Position numbers and translations under genes: made by a program. A stretch of DNA of 64,000 bases from Pollutimonas sp035515055 (GTDB taxonomy: Bacteria; Pseudomonadota; Gammaproteobacteria; Burkholderiales; Burkholderiaceae_B): the NCBI GenBank assembly GCA_035515055.1, contig DATJBV010000032.1:15762-79761 (forward strand), given 5' to 3'. Below are positions 26,563-34,604 of this stretch, in pieces; the first letter of the stretch is position 1, and every line of letters begins with the position of its first letter. The notes under the pieces were generated by a model. That model worked only from the letters and a program-made list of their open reading frames with translations, did not search any database and was not told where the DNA came from.

Positions 26563-27247
26563 CTAAGCTTCCCAAAATACAATGCATTCACTGGCATCTT
26601 GACCAGTATCCAGGTTCCATTCACCGAAGCCATCGCGGTAATCCTGGGCGCCTTCGAACACCGCCGATGCCACTAGGCAACGTCGAACACTTGGCCGTAA
26701 TTAAGGAAGCCCGTCGGCGTCTCTAATTTTTCGATATATTGCATATCGATTTCGCTCGTCGTTGGATAGGTGAGCCGCGCGTTTACACCCAAATGGCGGG
26801 CAAAGGCCGGCAACGACCCGTTGTCCTCGGCGAAGCCGAGCACAGCCTCAAACGAGCGGTGCCATTTATGAATCGAAGGCTTCGCCGTCGTCCTACCTTG
26901 AGGGCGACTACTGGGTGAATAGTCATATCAGTGCCGACATGGGCCACGTAGCCCAGTGGCCAAGCAAACGCCGTCTCCCGGGCACCCCCACTTAAGTCAC
27001 GAATATGCTCAATACCGGTTCTTATCATCTGACCCAGCTTTTCTTGATGCATCAGGTCTGCCCATTTTTTCGCACTTGGACTCGTCAAGTACAAGTACGG
27101 ATAATCGGGGCTTACCGCTCCCAAATCAACGAAGTGCAGATTGCGCAAAATGCCAGGAATAGCTTTGCGGCTAATACTTGCGGATTCCAGCTCTGCCGAG
27201 GTCGCAATCGACGCTACCAGTGTTAAATGTGCGTATGCGCCGGACAT
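26563..27247 (-). pseudogene. Decayed zinc-dependent phospholipase C-like gene
   Basis: Three fragments in three frames form one recognisable gene. The first (27247 to about 26893) starts MSGAYAHLTLV and carries DLGAVSPDYPYL, WADLMHQEK and YVAHVGTDMTIHPVV, typical of the cytosolic zinc-dependent phospholipase C family. After VVALKVG the frame turns to non-conserved sequence, while another frame resumes with HKWHRSFEAVLGFAEDNG and ARHLGVNARLTYP and ends at TAG 26675-26673. A third frame then gives VFEGAQDYRDGFGEWNLDTG and stops at 26565-26563. The jump from VVALKVG to HKWH is shorter than I expect for the family, suggesting an internal deletion plus at least one frameshift. Sequencing error cannot explain all of it. 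Confidence 0.7.
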
Positions 27248-27273
27248 ACTGCCCCCCTAGATGTGCTGTTGCG

Positions 27274-27798
27274 TTATGCCGCAGTTTCTCGATCAAATTT
27301 ACCAAGTAACAGCCATATCTTATGCTCGCAGGCCCTGCGCTTTTCTATAACGTGGATGTTGCTATATCTAGCTTCATTAACTTTCTCGTTCCATCTGTCA
27401 TTTTGATTTATTTGCTCATTGGCCGAATTGAGCAGCGCGGTAAGTGCCGCCAAGCGAGATGAATCCATCTGTAGATGCAATTGTTTCTCCAAGGATCTCG
27501 CTGACTCCACCTGCGCCTTTGCAGTGCGCGCAAGTTCCTCTCTCGTTAAGATCAACTCGTGTCGTTGGATAATGATGGCGTAAATAATGCCGCCAAGAGC
27601 GAGCCCAGAAAAAAGGGAATTGACAGCCCCAAACATGTCCCCGAACTCATTCGATGAACCTGGATTTCCATACAGTGCGATAACGACGGGAATTGAAACC
27701 AACCACATCAGCACGCCACTAATCAAAAGGGGAACAAACGGTCTTTTTTTCAAATTATGCACATTAAACATGTCTCTGTTTTTCTTATCAGGAATCAT
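27274..27798 (-). CDS. Small membrane protein with coiled coil
   Basis: A 174-residue protein with a basic N-terminus, two hydrophobic helices (about 22-44 and 55-78) and a long helical, coiled-coil-prone tail (about 80-135, rich in Glu, Gln, Ala and Leu). I recognise no family beyond the generic two-helix plus coiled-coil layout seen in accessory genes. It precedes the decayed phospholipase gene by 26 bases on the same strand. Function unknown. Confidence 0.55.
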   Translation of the reverse strand: MIPDKKNRDMFNVHNLKKRPFVPLLISGVLMWLVSIPVVIALYGNPGSSNEFGDMFGAVNSLFSGLALGGIIYAIIIQRHELILTREELARTAKAQVESARSLEKQLHLQMDSSRLAALTALLNSANEQINQNDRWNEKVNEARYSNIHVIEKRRACEHKIWLLLGKFDRETAA

Positions 27799-27994
27799 CC
27801 GGCCATGCTATGCCGAAAACCGCTTTACGTTTGCAACCATTAGGCATTATTTGATATATCTCATGGCTTTTCACCAGCTTGGTAGAGGAAGCTGATTGAC
27901 AAACAGGCCACAAGCATCGACCGCACCAACGGACTGATGATGATCATCACTCATATGCCTAGTCGTCGTTGAATAGTAAGGATCCCCAACGCCA

Positions 27995-28933
27995 CTAATT
28001 ACAAAGTGAAGATGCCAATATCGCAGAGCAAGACTTTAATATTGGAATTGTTTTGAGTACTGGGTAACATAGACCCGTTACGTGAGAGAAATAGAAGTCG
28101 TCAATCTTCTCTAAGCGATAATTCGTCCCGGGCACCGAGAAAATGCTGTCTCTTGCCCTGGCCGATTGAATTTCTGCCGTCGGAGCTAATGGCGGAATAA
28201 CTACATAGCATACCGTTGGATTAAGTGGGTTAGCTGTATTCTTTATGGTTATTCGTTCGATAAGCTTTCCGCCTAGCTCATCAATTATGCCTTCTACATT
28301 TTTAATATAACCTAGCGCTTCCATCCTTCGCTTTCCTTCCTCAGAATTAATTTCAAAGCAAGGCTCGAAAAGGACAAGTTTCTTAATGGTGACCCTAAAT
28401 AGCTCCGCCATCAATTCTTTAAGATTTCCTCCATTCGGCTCTAGTGCATGACTTGAAGTCGTTATATCGATTGATTTATCAAGCAGCGGTATCTCCCTAA
28501 TGTCTCCGACAAATGCTGTAAGACTATCATAGGCTGATCCCATATTCTCTTCAGCGTAACCTAGTCCTTTGAATAAACGAGACCAGCTGATATCAAGCGC
28601 GTAAATATCCTTAGGCTTAATCTCAATCGCTTGTACTAATAAACTTAAGGTCGTCAATTCTCCCGTCCCTATATCGAGAAGAGAGTCGGTCTGGACCACG
28701 TGTTTTGCAAGTATCTGCGCCAGCTCTCCTGAATATAGACTGGCTTGCCTAGGATTCGATTTGACCTGCTCAATATACGTTCCCGCTTGTAGATCATAAG
28801 CGATCTCAATAATTTCAGGCGTGTTCTTCGACATATTTTTTTGACTACGCAATAGCTCCGTTATATTTCCACCCTCTGCGAACGTTCTTTTTGCCGACAA
28901 TATATCAAAATATTTAAGATTCTCTCTAGTCAT
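27995..28933 (-). CDS. SAM-dependent methyltransferase in an AT-rich patch
   Basis: The 312-residue protein has a class I methyltransferase core: LLDIGTGELTTLSLLV, DIYALDISWSRL, FVGDIREIPLLDKSID and SSHALEPNGG. A good ribosome site (AGGA, nine bases before ATG) is present. Codon use is strikingly AT-rich compared with locus A, suggesting separate acquisition. The C-terminal 50 residues (FSVPGTNYRLEKIDDFYFSHVTG) are a distinct small domain that I do not recognise. It is divergent from the pseG arm and may modify a nonulosonic acid; this is inferred from proximity only. Confidence 0.72.
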   Translation of the reverse strand: MTRENLKYFDILSAKRTFAEGGNITELLRSQKNMSKNTPEIIEIAYDLQAGTYIEQVKSNPRQASLYSGELAQILAKHVVQTDSLLDIGTGELTTLSLLVQAIEIKPKDIYALDISWSRLFKGLGYAEENMGSAYDSLTAFVGDIREIPLLDKSIDITTSSHALEPNGGNLKELMAELFRVTIKKLVLFEPCFEINSEEGKRRMEALGYIKNVEGIIDELGGKLIERITIKNTANPLNPTVCYVVIPPLAPTAEIQSARARDSIFSVPGTNYRLEKIDDFYFSHVTGLCYPVLKTIPILKSCSAILASSLCN

Positions 28934-29429
28934 TTATTATTATCCTGATTAAATATTAATTATCAATTTGTGAACTTAGATCCCAAGCACAAGTACCTTC
29001 AGACCTGCTTATTTCTGCTCAATAGCAGCGCATGAGACAGGTCCCATCGCTCGGACTTTAGCTCTGAAATGATCCGAGCGTCGCCGGCTTTTTCTTGCGG
29101 CCTGACCGTCGTTTAAAGAATTGGTCGACGGCACCACTGATTAAGAGCAAGACACTTACTTTTTATAACATTTTTGGATGTCCGGCGCATTGCTCGCGCC
29201 TTCCGCCGCGCAGCACGCCGGCCGCCCTTCACACAGCTTCGAAAAGACCGCATGTCGACGGGACTCCCATTAGGGTCGCCACCGGATTTATCGACTAAAA
29301 TTATCCCAAGCTATACCCCGGGATGTACCAGAATTTGGCAAGCCCCCCTGAAGCGTATATATTCGCGCCAGCAGCAATGAGGCGCGCTTGTTTGGCTTTT
29401 ACCTAACCTCACACACAGGCGTCCCTTAC
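28934..29429. other. Gene-free junction before the pseG arm
   Basis: About 500 bases hold no convincing gene. A possible plus-strand promoter is TTAAGA (29141-29146), 17 bases, TATAAC (29164-29169), which would drive pseG. An imperfect hairpin CCGTCG/CGACGG sits at 29106-29131. GC content rises sharply from about 29175 to 29280 inside AT-rich flanks. A short minus-strand frame (about 29113-28992, ending ...LSRNKQV) could be a remnant but is too short to assign. Confidence 0.4.
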
Positions 29430-30533
29430 TTGAAGGCTGTATTCCGCGTCGATGCTTCACTACAGATTGGGACAGGGCATGTCATGCGCTGTCTGACCCT
29501 GGCCTGTGCGCTCAGCGACCTTGATGTGGAATGTCATTTTATTTGCCGAAACCAGCCAGGTAATCTGGCCGAATTAATACATAACAAAGGCTTTCCGGTG
29601 CATCGGCTATCTAGTCCCGAGATTGGCGGTGGAACAAATGACAAGGGATGCCTTCCCCCTCTTGCCCACGCAGCTTGGCTTGGCGCTAGCCAGGAGCAAG
29701 ATGCCCTTGAATGCACGCCTATCGTGCGGACGCTGCTACCAAATTGGCTTATCGTTGATCACTATGGTATCGACATTCGTTGGCAAACAACGCTCAGACC
29801 GCACTACCGTAAATTGATGGTGATCGATGACTTGGCTGATCGCATGCACCAATCCGATTTGCTGCTCGACCAAAACTGGTTCGGCGAGAAAACAGGTATA
29901 CGCTATGATGACCTTGTACCGCAGCACACAGTTAAACTGCTCGGCCCCCAATACGCCCTACTCAAGCCAGAGTACGCGCAGCTGCGTGCCTTGATGCCTC
30001 CGCGTGATGGCATTGTGCGAAGGTTAGTGGTGTTTCTTGGCGGTAGCGATCCAGACAACCAAACAGCCAAAGTTGTGAGAGCACTGATGGCCCCGGACCT
30101 CGTTGACTTAGCCGCAGATATTGTGATTGGCGTGAACCACCCCGACCCCTCGGGCATCGCCGACTTGGTTGCCGCTCGTCCCAACACTAACTTTCACCGA
30201 AACGTGCCCAGCTTGGCTGGCTTGATGGCCCGCGCCGATCTAATGGTTGGCGCAGGTGGCGCGGCCACCTGGGAGCGTATGAGCCTAGGGCTGCCTTCCA
30301 TTGTCCTGAGCATTGCCTCAAATCAAACTCCAACGAACATTGCACTGATGGAGGCCGGCTATATCGACTTCATTGGAGAGATGGCGAATGTGACCATAGC
30401 AGACGTTGCCGCCGCCGTTCGGCGGGCTGTGAGTGCACCACACGGCCTGAAGGAACAGAGCGCCATCATGCAGCAACTCGTGCCGGCAACGGGGCTGATG
30501 GCGCTGTGCAGGCAACTAACCGCTTTGGAATAA
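29430..30533 (+). CDS. pseG: UDP-2,4-diacetamido-2,4,6-trideoxy-beta-L-altropyranose hydrolase
   Basis: PseG removes UDP from the diacetamido sugar in the fourth step of CMP-pseudaminic acid synthesis. The N-terminus KAVFRVDASLQIGTGHVMRC carries the His of the catalytic GTGH loop. The C-terminal lobe has LVVFLGGSDPDN and LMVGAGGAATWERMSLGLPS, the nucleotide-binding pattern shared with MurG. TTG 29430 gives the family's usual N-terminus (367 residues); TTG 29388 would add 14 residues, and no in-frame ATG is available. The next gene, pseH, starts four bases after the stop. Confidence 0.9.
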   Translation: MKAVFRVDASLQIGTGHVMRCLTLACALSDLDVECHFICRNQPGNLAELIHNKGFPVHRLSSPEIGGGTNDKGCLPPLAHAAWLGASQEQDALECTPIVRTLLPNWLIVDHYGIDIRWQTTLRPHYRKLMVIDDLADRMHQSDLLLDQNWFGEKTGIRYDDLVPQHTVKLLGPQYALLKPEYAQLRALMPPRDGIVRRLVVFLGGSDPDNQTAKVVRALMAPDLVDLAADIVIGVNHPDPSGIADLVAARPNTNFHRNVPSLAGLMARADLMVGAGGAATWERMSLGLPSIVLSIASNQTPTNIALMEAGYIDFIGEMANVTIADVAAAVRRAVSAPHGLKEQSAIMQQLVPATGLMALCRQLTALE

Positions 30534-30537
30534 ACCA

Positions 30538-31074
30538 ATGCCCCTTCGTCCATTGACCGAACCCGACCTGCCGCTTATCCTCGCTTGGCGGAACGCTCCA
30601 GAGGTAAGAATGCATATGTATTCAACCCATGAAATCAATGTGACCGAGCACCGGCAGTGGTTTGCGCGTATACGAGACGATCCGCGCTCGCGATGGTATC
30701 TCCACGAGAACGAAGAGCGTTCGCCAGATGGAGTCGTTTATTTCAGTCAATATAGTCCAGAAAATCAAAGCTCGTTTTGGGGGTTTTATACGGCGCCGTC
30801 CGCCCCCAGAGGGACCGGGACATTGCTTGGAATCAACGCGCTAGACGAGGCATTTATCAATATGAATTTGCACAAGCTCAATGCAGAGATTCTGGAGCCG
30901 AATATACGGAGCTTAGCTTTCCATAAAAAGCTGGGATTTCAAGAGGAAGGGCTTTTTCGCGATTACCACTTCGATGGAATTCGCTACGTCGACGTCGTAA
31001 GAATGGGCATTCTGGGAAGCGAATGGGAGAGAAGTAGAAAGAAGTTGATTATCGACCATCCTGGAAGCCAATGA
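30538..31074 (+). CDS. pseH: UDP-4-amino-4,6-dideoxy-N-acetyl-altrosamine N-acetyltransferase
   Basis: A 178-residue GNAT enzyme that would acetylate the 4-amino group made by PseC, using acetyl-CoA. LPLILAWRNAPEVRMHMYS at the N-terminus and the acetyl-CoA loop region PRGTGTLLG are characteristic, and the C-terminal AFHKKLGFQEEGLFRDY is the usual GNAT beta-bulge. It lies between pseG and the formyltransferase-like gene, which overlaps its stop by four bases. Confidence 0.88.
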   Translation: MPLRPLTEPDLPLILAWRNAPEVRMHMYSTHEINVTEHRQWFARIRDDPRSRWYLHENEERSPDGVVYFSQYSPENQSSFWGFYTAPSAPRGTGTLLGINALDEAFINMNLHKLNAEILEPNIRSLAFHKKLGFQEEGLFRDYHFDGIRYVDVVRMGILGSEWERSRKKLIIDHPGSQ

Positions 31075-31766
31075 TCACTCCATACTACATTTTTGCAAGC
31101 TCCAAACTGTGGCACAGGGATGCTTTCGATACTCTGCGGTCGGAGCGTCCGGAGAATTGGGCGTGGGCGTCCACGCCCCAAGAGCTTGAACAAGCAATAT
31201 CCATTGGAGCGCCTCGTTATGTTTTCTTCCTGCATTGGAATTGGCACGTGCCCAGCCATATTTGGTCGCCGCATGAATGCGTCTGCTTTCACATGACGGA
31301 CGTGCCCTATGGTCGCGGAGGCAGCCCGCTACAAAATTTGATTAAAGCGGGGCACAAAACAACCAAATTGACAGCGCTACGCATGGTAGAAGGCATGGAT
31401 CAAGGGCCGGTATATACGAAGCTGCCGCTTTCGCTTGCAGGCCGCGCTGAGGATATTTACCGTCGCGCGGGCGCCCTGAGCGTAGATCTCATTCGCTGGA
31501 TCATCGACACCACACCTGTTCCCACACCCCAACAAGGCGAAATCGTTACATTTAAAAGACGCAAGCCTGCAGACAGCGCACTTCCCATGCATTGCGACAC
31601 AGAGTCACTATATGACCATATTCGGATGGTCGATGCGCCTGGCTACCCTCTGGCTTTTATCCAACACGGAGAGTTCCGGCTTGAATTTAGCAACGCGCAG
31701 ATGGAAGACGATGGCCTACATGCGCGCGTCGTAATCCGCAAACATCCTAACGACAAACAAGACTGA
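31071..31766 (+). CDS. Formyltransferase-like protein with altered triad
   Basis: A 231-residue relative of methionyl-tRNA and sugar N-formyltransferases, which use N10-formyl-tetrahydrofolate. The active-site strand reads CVCFHMTDVPYGRGGSPLQN: the catalytic His is kept, but the Asn normally two residues before it is Cys. The third triad member is present in MDQGPVY (Asp). The N-terminal folate domain is shorter than in tRNA enzymes, as in sugar formyltransferases. Position inside the pse operon suggests N-formylation of a pseudaminic acid precursor or derivative. The Asn-to-Cys change makes catalysis uncertain. Confidence 0.72.
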   Translation: MITPYYIFASSKLWHRDAFDTLRSERPENWAWASTPQELEQAISIGAPRYVFFLHWNWHVPSHIWSPHECVCFHMTDVPYGRGGSPLQNLIKAGHKTTKLTALRMVEGMDQGPVYTKLPLSLAGRAEDIYRRAGALSVDLIRWIIDTTPVPTPQQGEIVTFKRRKPADSALPMHCDTESLYDHIRMVDAPGYPLAFIQHGEFRLEFSNAQMEDDGLHARVVIRKHPNDKQD

Positions 31767-31769
31767 CTT

Positions 31770-32816
31770 ATGACATTTTCAATCGACGGCAGAAAAATTG
31801 GTCACGAAGAGCCCCCATACATTATTGCGGAACTCTCAGCCAATCATAACGGCGATTTGCAACGCGCATTAGAGACGATTGATTCTGCACAACGGTGCGG
31901 CGCGCATGCTATTAAAATGCAAACGTATACCGCTGACACGATGACTATTGACTGCAGCCTCCCTGATTTTATGATTCGCGGCGGCTTGTGGGACGGATAC
32001 AAGCTTTATGACCTTTACAAGTGGGCGCAGACACCGTTCGAGTGGCATGAAGCGATTTTCGAGCATGCCAGAAAACGTGGCATCACTATATTCTCCACTC
32101 CCTTTGACGAGTCCGCGGTCGATCTGCTCGAAAGCCTGAATGCGCCTGCCTACAAAATTGCTTCGTTCGAGTTGACTGACCTTCCCCTCATTCGCTACGT
32201 AGCCAGGACCGGGAAGCCCATGATCATGTCAACCGGCATGGCAAGCGAGGTCGAAATCGCCGAGGCAGTAACAGCGGCGCGAAATGCCGGTTGCAAAGCG
32301 CTAGTTCTGCTTCATTGCATCAGCAGTTATCCCGCACCGATGAACCAGGCAAATTTGCGCCAAATGTCTGCACTGGAGAGCCGTTTCGGGGCGATTCCCG
32401 GCCTATCCGACCATACAATGGGTACCACAGCCTCCGTCGCGGCTGTAGCGCTGGGCGCCTGCGTAATTGAAAAGCACTTCACCCTGAGCCGGGCAGACAA
32501 GGGACCCGATAGTGCGTTCTCGCTAGAACCGGAAGAGCTAAGTCGTCTATGCGCAGATGCTTACGACGCCTGGTCGGCCGTGGGTAAACCAGATTTCCAA
32601 CGCCAACCAGCGGAGGAAAGCAGCAAGATTTTTCGCCGATCTATTTATTTCATTCGTGATCTCGAGCCTGGGCACATCGTTAGCCATGGTGATATTCGAC
32701 GAATCCGTCCAGGGCGGGGGTTGCCTCCAAAGCACTTCGATGAGCTAATCGGCAAACGCTTGAAGTCAGCTGTAATTCGCGGGACTCCAACGAGTTGGGA
32801 TAAGTTCGATGAGTAA
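31770..32816 (+). CDS. pseI: Pseudaminic acid synthase
   Basis: PseI condenses 2,4-diacetamido-2,4,6-trideoxy-L-altrose with phosphoenolpyruvate to give pseudaminic acid. The 348-residue protein has a NeuB-type TIM barrel (IIAELSANHNGDLQRAL, AIKMQTYTADT, STPFDESAVDLLE, GLSDHTMG, IEKHFTLSR) and a C-terminal SAF domain with FRRSIYFIRDLEPG. The YTADTMTID wording near residue 50 is that of PseI rather than of sialic or legionaminic acid synthases. It starts three bases after the formyltransferase-like gene and overlaps the PIG-L gene by eight bases. Confidence 0.92.
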   Translation: MTFSIDGRKIGHEEPPYIIAELSANHNGDLQRALETIDSAQRCGAHAIKMQTYTADTMTIDCSLPDFMIRGGLWDGYKLYDLYKWAQTPFEWHEAIFEHARKRGITIFSTPFDESAVDLLESLNAPAYKIASFELTDLPLIRYVARTGKPMIMSTGMASEVEIAEAVTAARNAGCKALVLLHCISSYPAPMNQANLRQMSALESRFGAIPGLSDHTMGTTASVAAVALGACVIEKHFTLSRADKGPDSAFSLEPEELSRLCADAYDAWSAVGKPDFQRQPAEESSKIFRRSIYFIRDLEPGHIVSHGDIRRIRPGRGLPPKHFDELIGKRLKSAVIRGTPTSWDKFDE

Positions 32817-33480
32817 GACAATTTTGGTCGTAGCGGCACACACCGATGATGAAGCTCTGGGGTGTGGTGGAACGATTGCCAGGCATGTAGCTGAAGGCGA
32901 CAAAGTTCACGCTATTTTCCTAGCCGATGGAGTAACTTCGCGCCCGGGAGTTGGCGAGGACGATGCCAGGCGCCGCGCGGCAGCCGCTGGGAACGCTCAA
33001 CGAATACTGGGACTATCCAGTGTCATCTACCTGAACTTGCCGGATAATCGCTTAGATAGCTTAGCGCTCCTCGACATAGTTCAACCTCTGGAAAGAGCGA
33101 TTGAATCGATATCTCCCGAAGTCATATACACCCATCACCATGGCGATCTCAACGTAGACCATCGCATCGCACATCAAGCAGTCATGACAGCGTGCCGGCC
33201 GATACCCGGCGCCAAGCTTCGCGCCATTTATACGTTCGAGGTGATGTCGAGCACTGAGTGGGCGACACAGCCGCTTTCTCCGTTTATACCCGTCTATTAC
33301 GTCGACATCACCGAACATCTAACAACCAAGCTAGACGCCCTCTCGGCATACGAACTCGAGATGCGTGATGCGCCGCACTCCCGCAGCATTGAACACCTTG
33401 AGCATCTATCGCGCCATCGGGGCCATTCGATTGGTGTCCCTGCCGCCGAGGCCTTCATGGTTATAAGAGTGCTGCGATAG
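32809..33480 (+). CDS. PIG-L family deacetylase
   Basis: A 223-residue zinc-dependent N-deacetylase. The metal motif reads AHTDDEALGCGG (usually AHPDDE), and the second metal His is in HHHGDLNVDH; ARRRAAAAGNAQRILG is also typical. Enzymes of this group remove acetyl groups from GlcNAc-PI, bacillithiol precursors and sugars of bacterial glycans. Overlap with pseI suggests a substrate in the pseudaminic acid branch, for instance freeing an amine for formylation or other acylation. That link is inferred. A gap of 224 bases follows. Confidence 0.82.
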   Translation: MSKTILVVAAHTDDEALGCGGTIARHVAEGDKVHAIFLADGVTSRPGVGEDDARRRAAAAGNAQRILGLSSVIYLNLPDNRLDSLALLDIVQPLERAIESISPEVIYTHHHGDLNVDHRIAHQAVMTACRPIPGAKLRAIYTFEVMSSTEWATQPLSPFIPVYYVDITEHLTTKLDALSAYELEMRDAPHSRSIEHLEHLSRHRGHSIGVPAAEAFMVIRVLR

Positions 33481-33611
33481 CTACATCTTGCGGGTTCCGC
33501 TAACCGAATATAACGATCCGACACGCAGTGACATACCTGACGACGGAAAGCAACACGTGCCCCGGAAATTGTACCAGTCCGTATCAGCGTAGTAGCTTAT
33601 AACCCTTGGGA

Positions 33612-33625
33612 CATAGACGTCTATG
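33612..33625. promoter_or_regulatory. 14-base perfect palindrome upstream of the UPF0104 gene
   Basis: CATAGACGTCTATG is self-complementary across all 14 bases and sits about 80 bases before ATG 33705, in the only sizeable gap (33481-33704) of the plus arm. No good promoter hexamers are obvious around it. It could be an operator or chance. Confidence 0.3.
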
Positions 33626-33704
33626 CTCTAATACAGCCATAAGATTGCTGGTTGCTGATTGCTGCCGTATTCCGGCTAGCGCAAATACACGAACACGTTG
33701 GACG

Positions 33705-34604
33705 ATGAAACCTACAGTAAGCAAAATTAAACTGCTCGGAATTTCAATATCAATATTATTATTGTCGCTGATATTTCTTTACGTCAAGCCCGATGGAATA
33801 CTCAGGTACGTATCGCAATTCCCTTCTTCCCTCTTGCTGATGGTTCTGGCACTAATGATAGCCAACGTATTTCTCGTGGTTTATCGTTATTACCGAATAC
33901 TTCGACACTTTGGCTTCCATCTCCCTTGGTGGCAGGTCTTTAAAGCAAGTACAGTCGCGAATATTGCTTCCCTTGTGGTAATACCGCTAATGGGGCAAAT
34001 GGTTGGCAGGCAGACGATTCTCCGGGCAGCGGGAATATCCTCTATTGAAAACGCTGCCATCGTTGCATACGAACGAATACTAGTCGGCGCTACCAGCGCA
34101 ACGCTCGCGCTCCTGGGCGGATCATACCTGTTGGGTGCATCGATTAGCGACCATATAGAGAATCTACCAATATGGGAAATCCTTCTAATTGTCGTTGCAG
34201 CCGCCGCGATCAGCTTTTCGATTGGAGCAACGGCTTTTGAACGCATGGTTCTAAAAACCGTGTTCACCAGAAATAATGTAATAAGAATATCTGAGCTCGT
34301 ATTGATTACGATTATAAGCTTGGCGCTGATGCTTTCGTGCTTCGCTTTACTATTTAGCGTTATTGCGCCAAGCCAGACAGTCTTGGTTCTTTTATCCGCT
34401 GCAGCAGTAGTTTCGTTTGCCGCCGGGCTCCCAATCAGCTTTGGCGGATGGGGATTACGCGAAGTTGCATCGATTTATATATTAGGTTTGTTAGGCGTGG
34501 GTTCAGGGCAAGCGCTCGCCGCGTCTATCCTCTGCGGGGTATTATCCATCATGTCGGTACTCGTATTTGGGCCGTTTGTATTCAGCAGTCGGAAAGCAAA
34601 ATAA
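33705..34604 (+). CDS. UPF0104 / lysylphosphatidylglycerol-synthase-TM-like membrane protein
   Basis: A 299-residue protein with about eight hydrophobic helices and motifs typical of the flippase-like UPF0104 family: GRQTILRAAG near residue 100, VAYERILVGA near 116, and the late glycine-rich GLPISFGGWGLREVA. ATG 33705 is used; an earlier in-frame ATG at 33606 adds residues without similarity. It is followed directly by a Wzy/WaaL-type gene (one-base overlap). Proteins of this family have been linked to lipid transport; here it may move a lipid-linked glycan or lipid donor, which is inferred. Confidence 0.75.
   Translation: MKPTVSKIKLLGISISILLLSLIFLYVKPDGILRYVSQFPSSLLLMVLALMIANVFLVVYRYYRILRHFGFHLPWWQVFKASTVANIASLVVIPLMGQMVGRQTILRAAGISSIENAAIVAYERILVGATSATLALLGGSYLLGASISDHIENLPIWEILLIVVAAAAISFSIGATAFERMVLKTVFTRNNVIRISELVLITIISLALMLSCFALLFSVIAPSQTVLVLLSAAAVVSFAAGLPISFGGWGLREVASIYILGLLGVGSGQALAASILCGVLSIMSVLVFGPFVFSSRKAK

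Noticed and set aside
28934..29429. Possible transposase or insertion-sequence remnant
   Set aside because: No terminal inverted repeats, target duplications or transposase motifs could be found; only short frames exist.
33641..33664. Short direct repeats of GATTGCTG/GTTGCTG
   Set aside because: Only three imperfect copies over about 24 bases; no spacer pattern, so not a CRISPR and probably chance.
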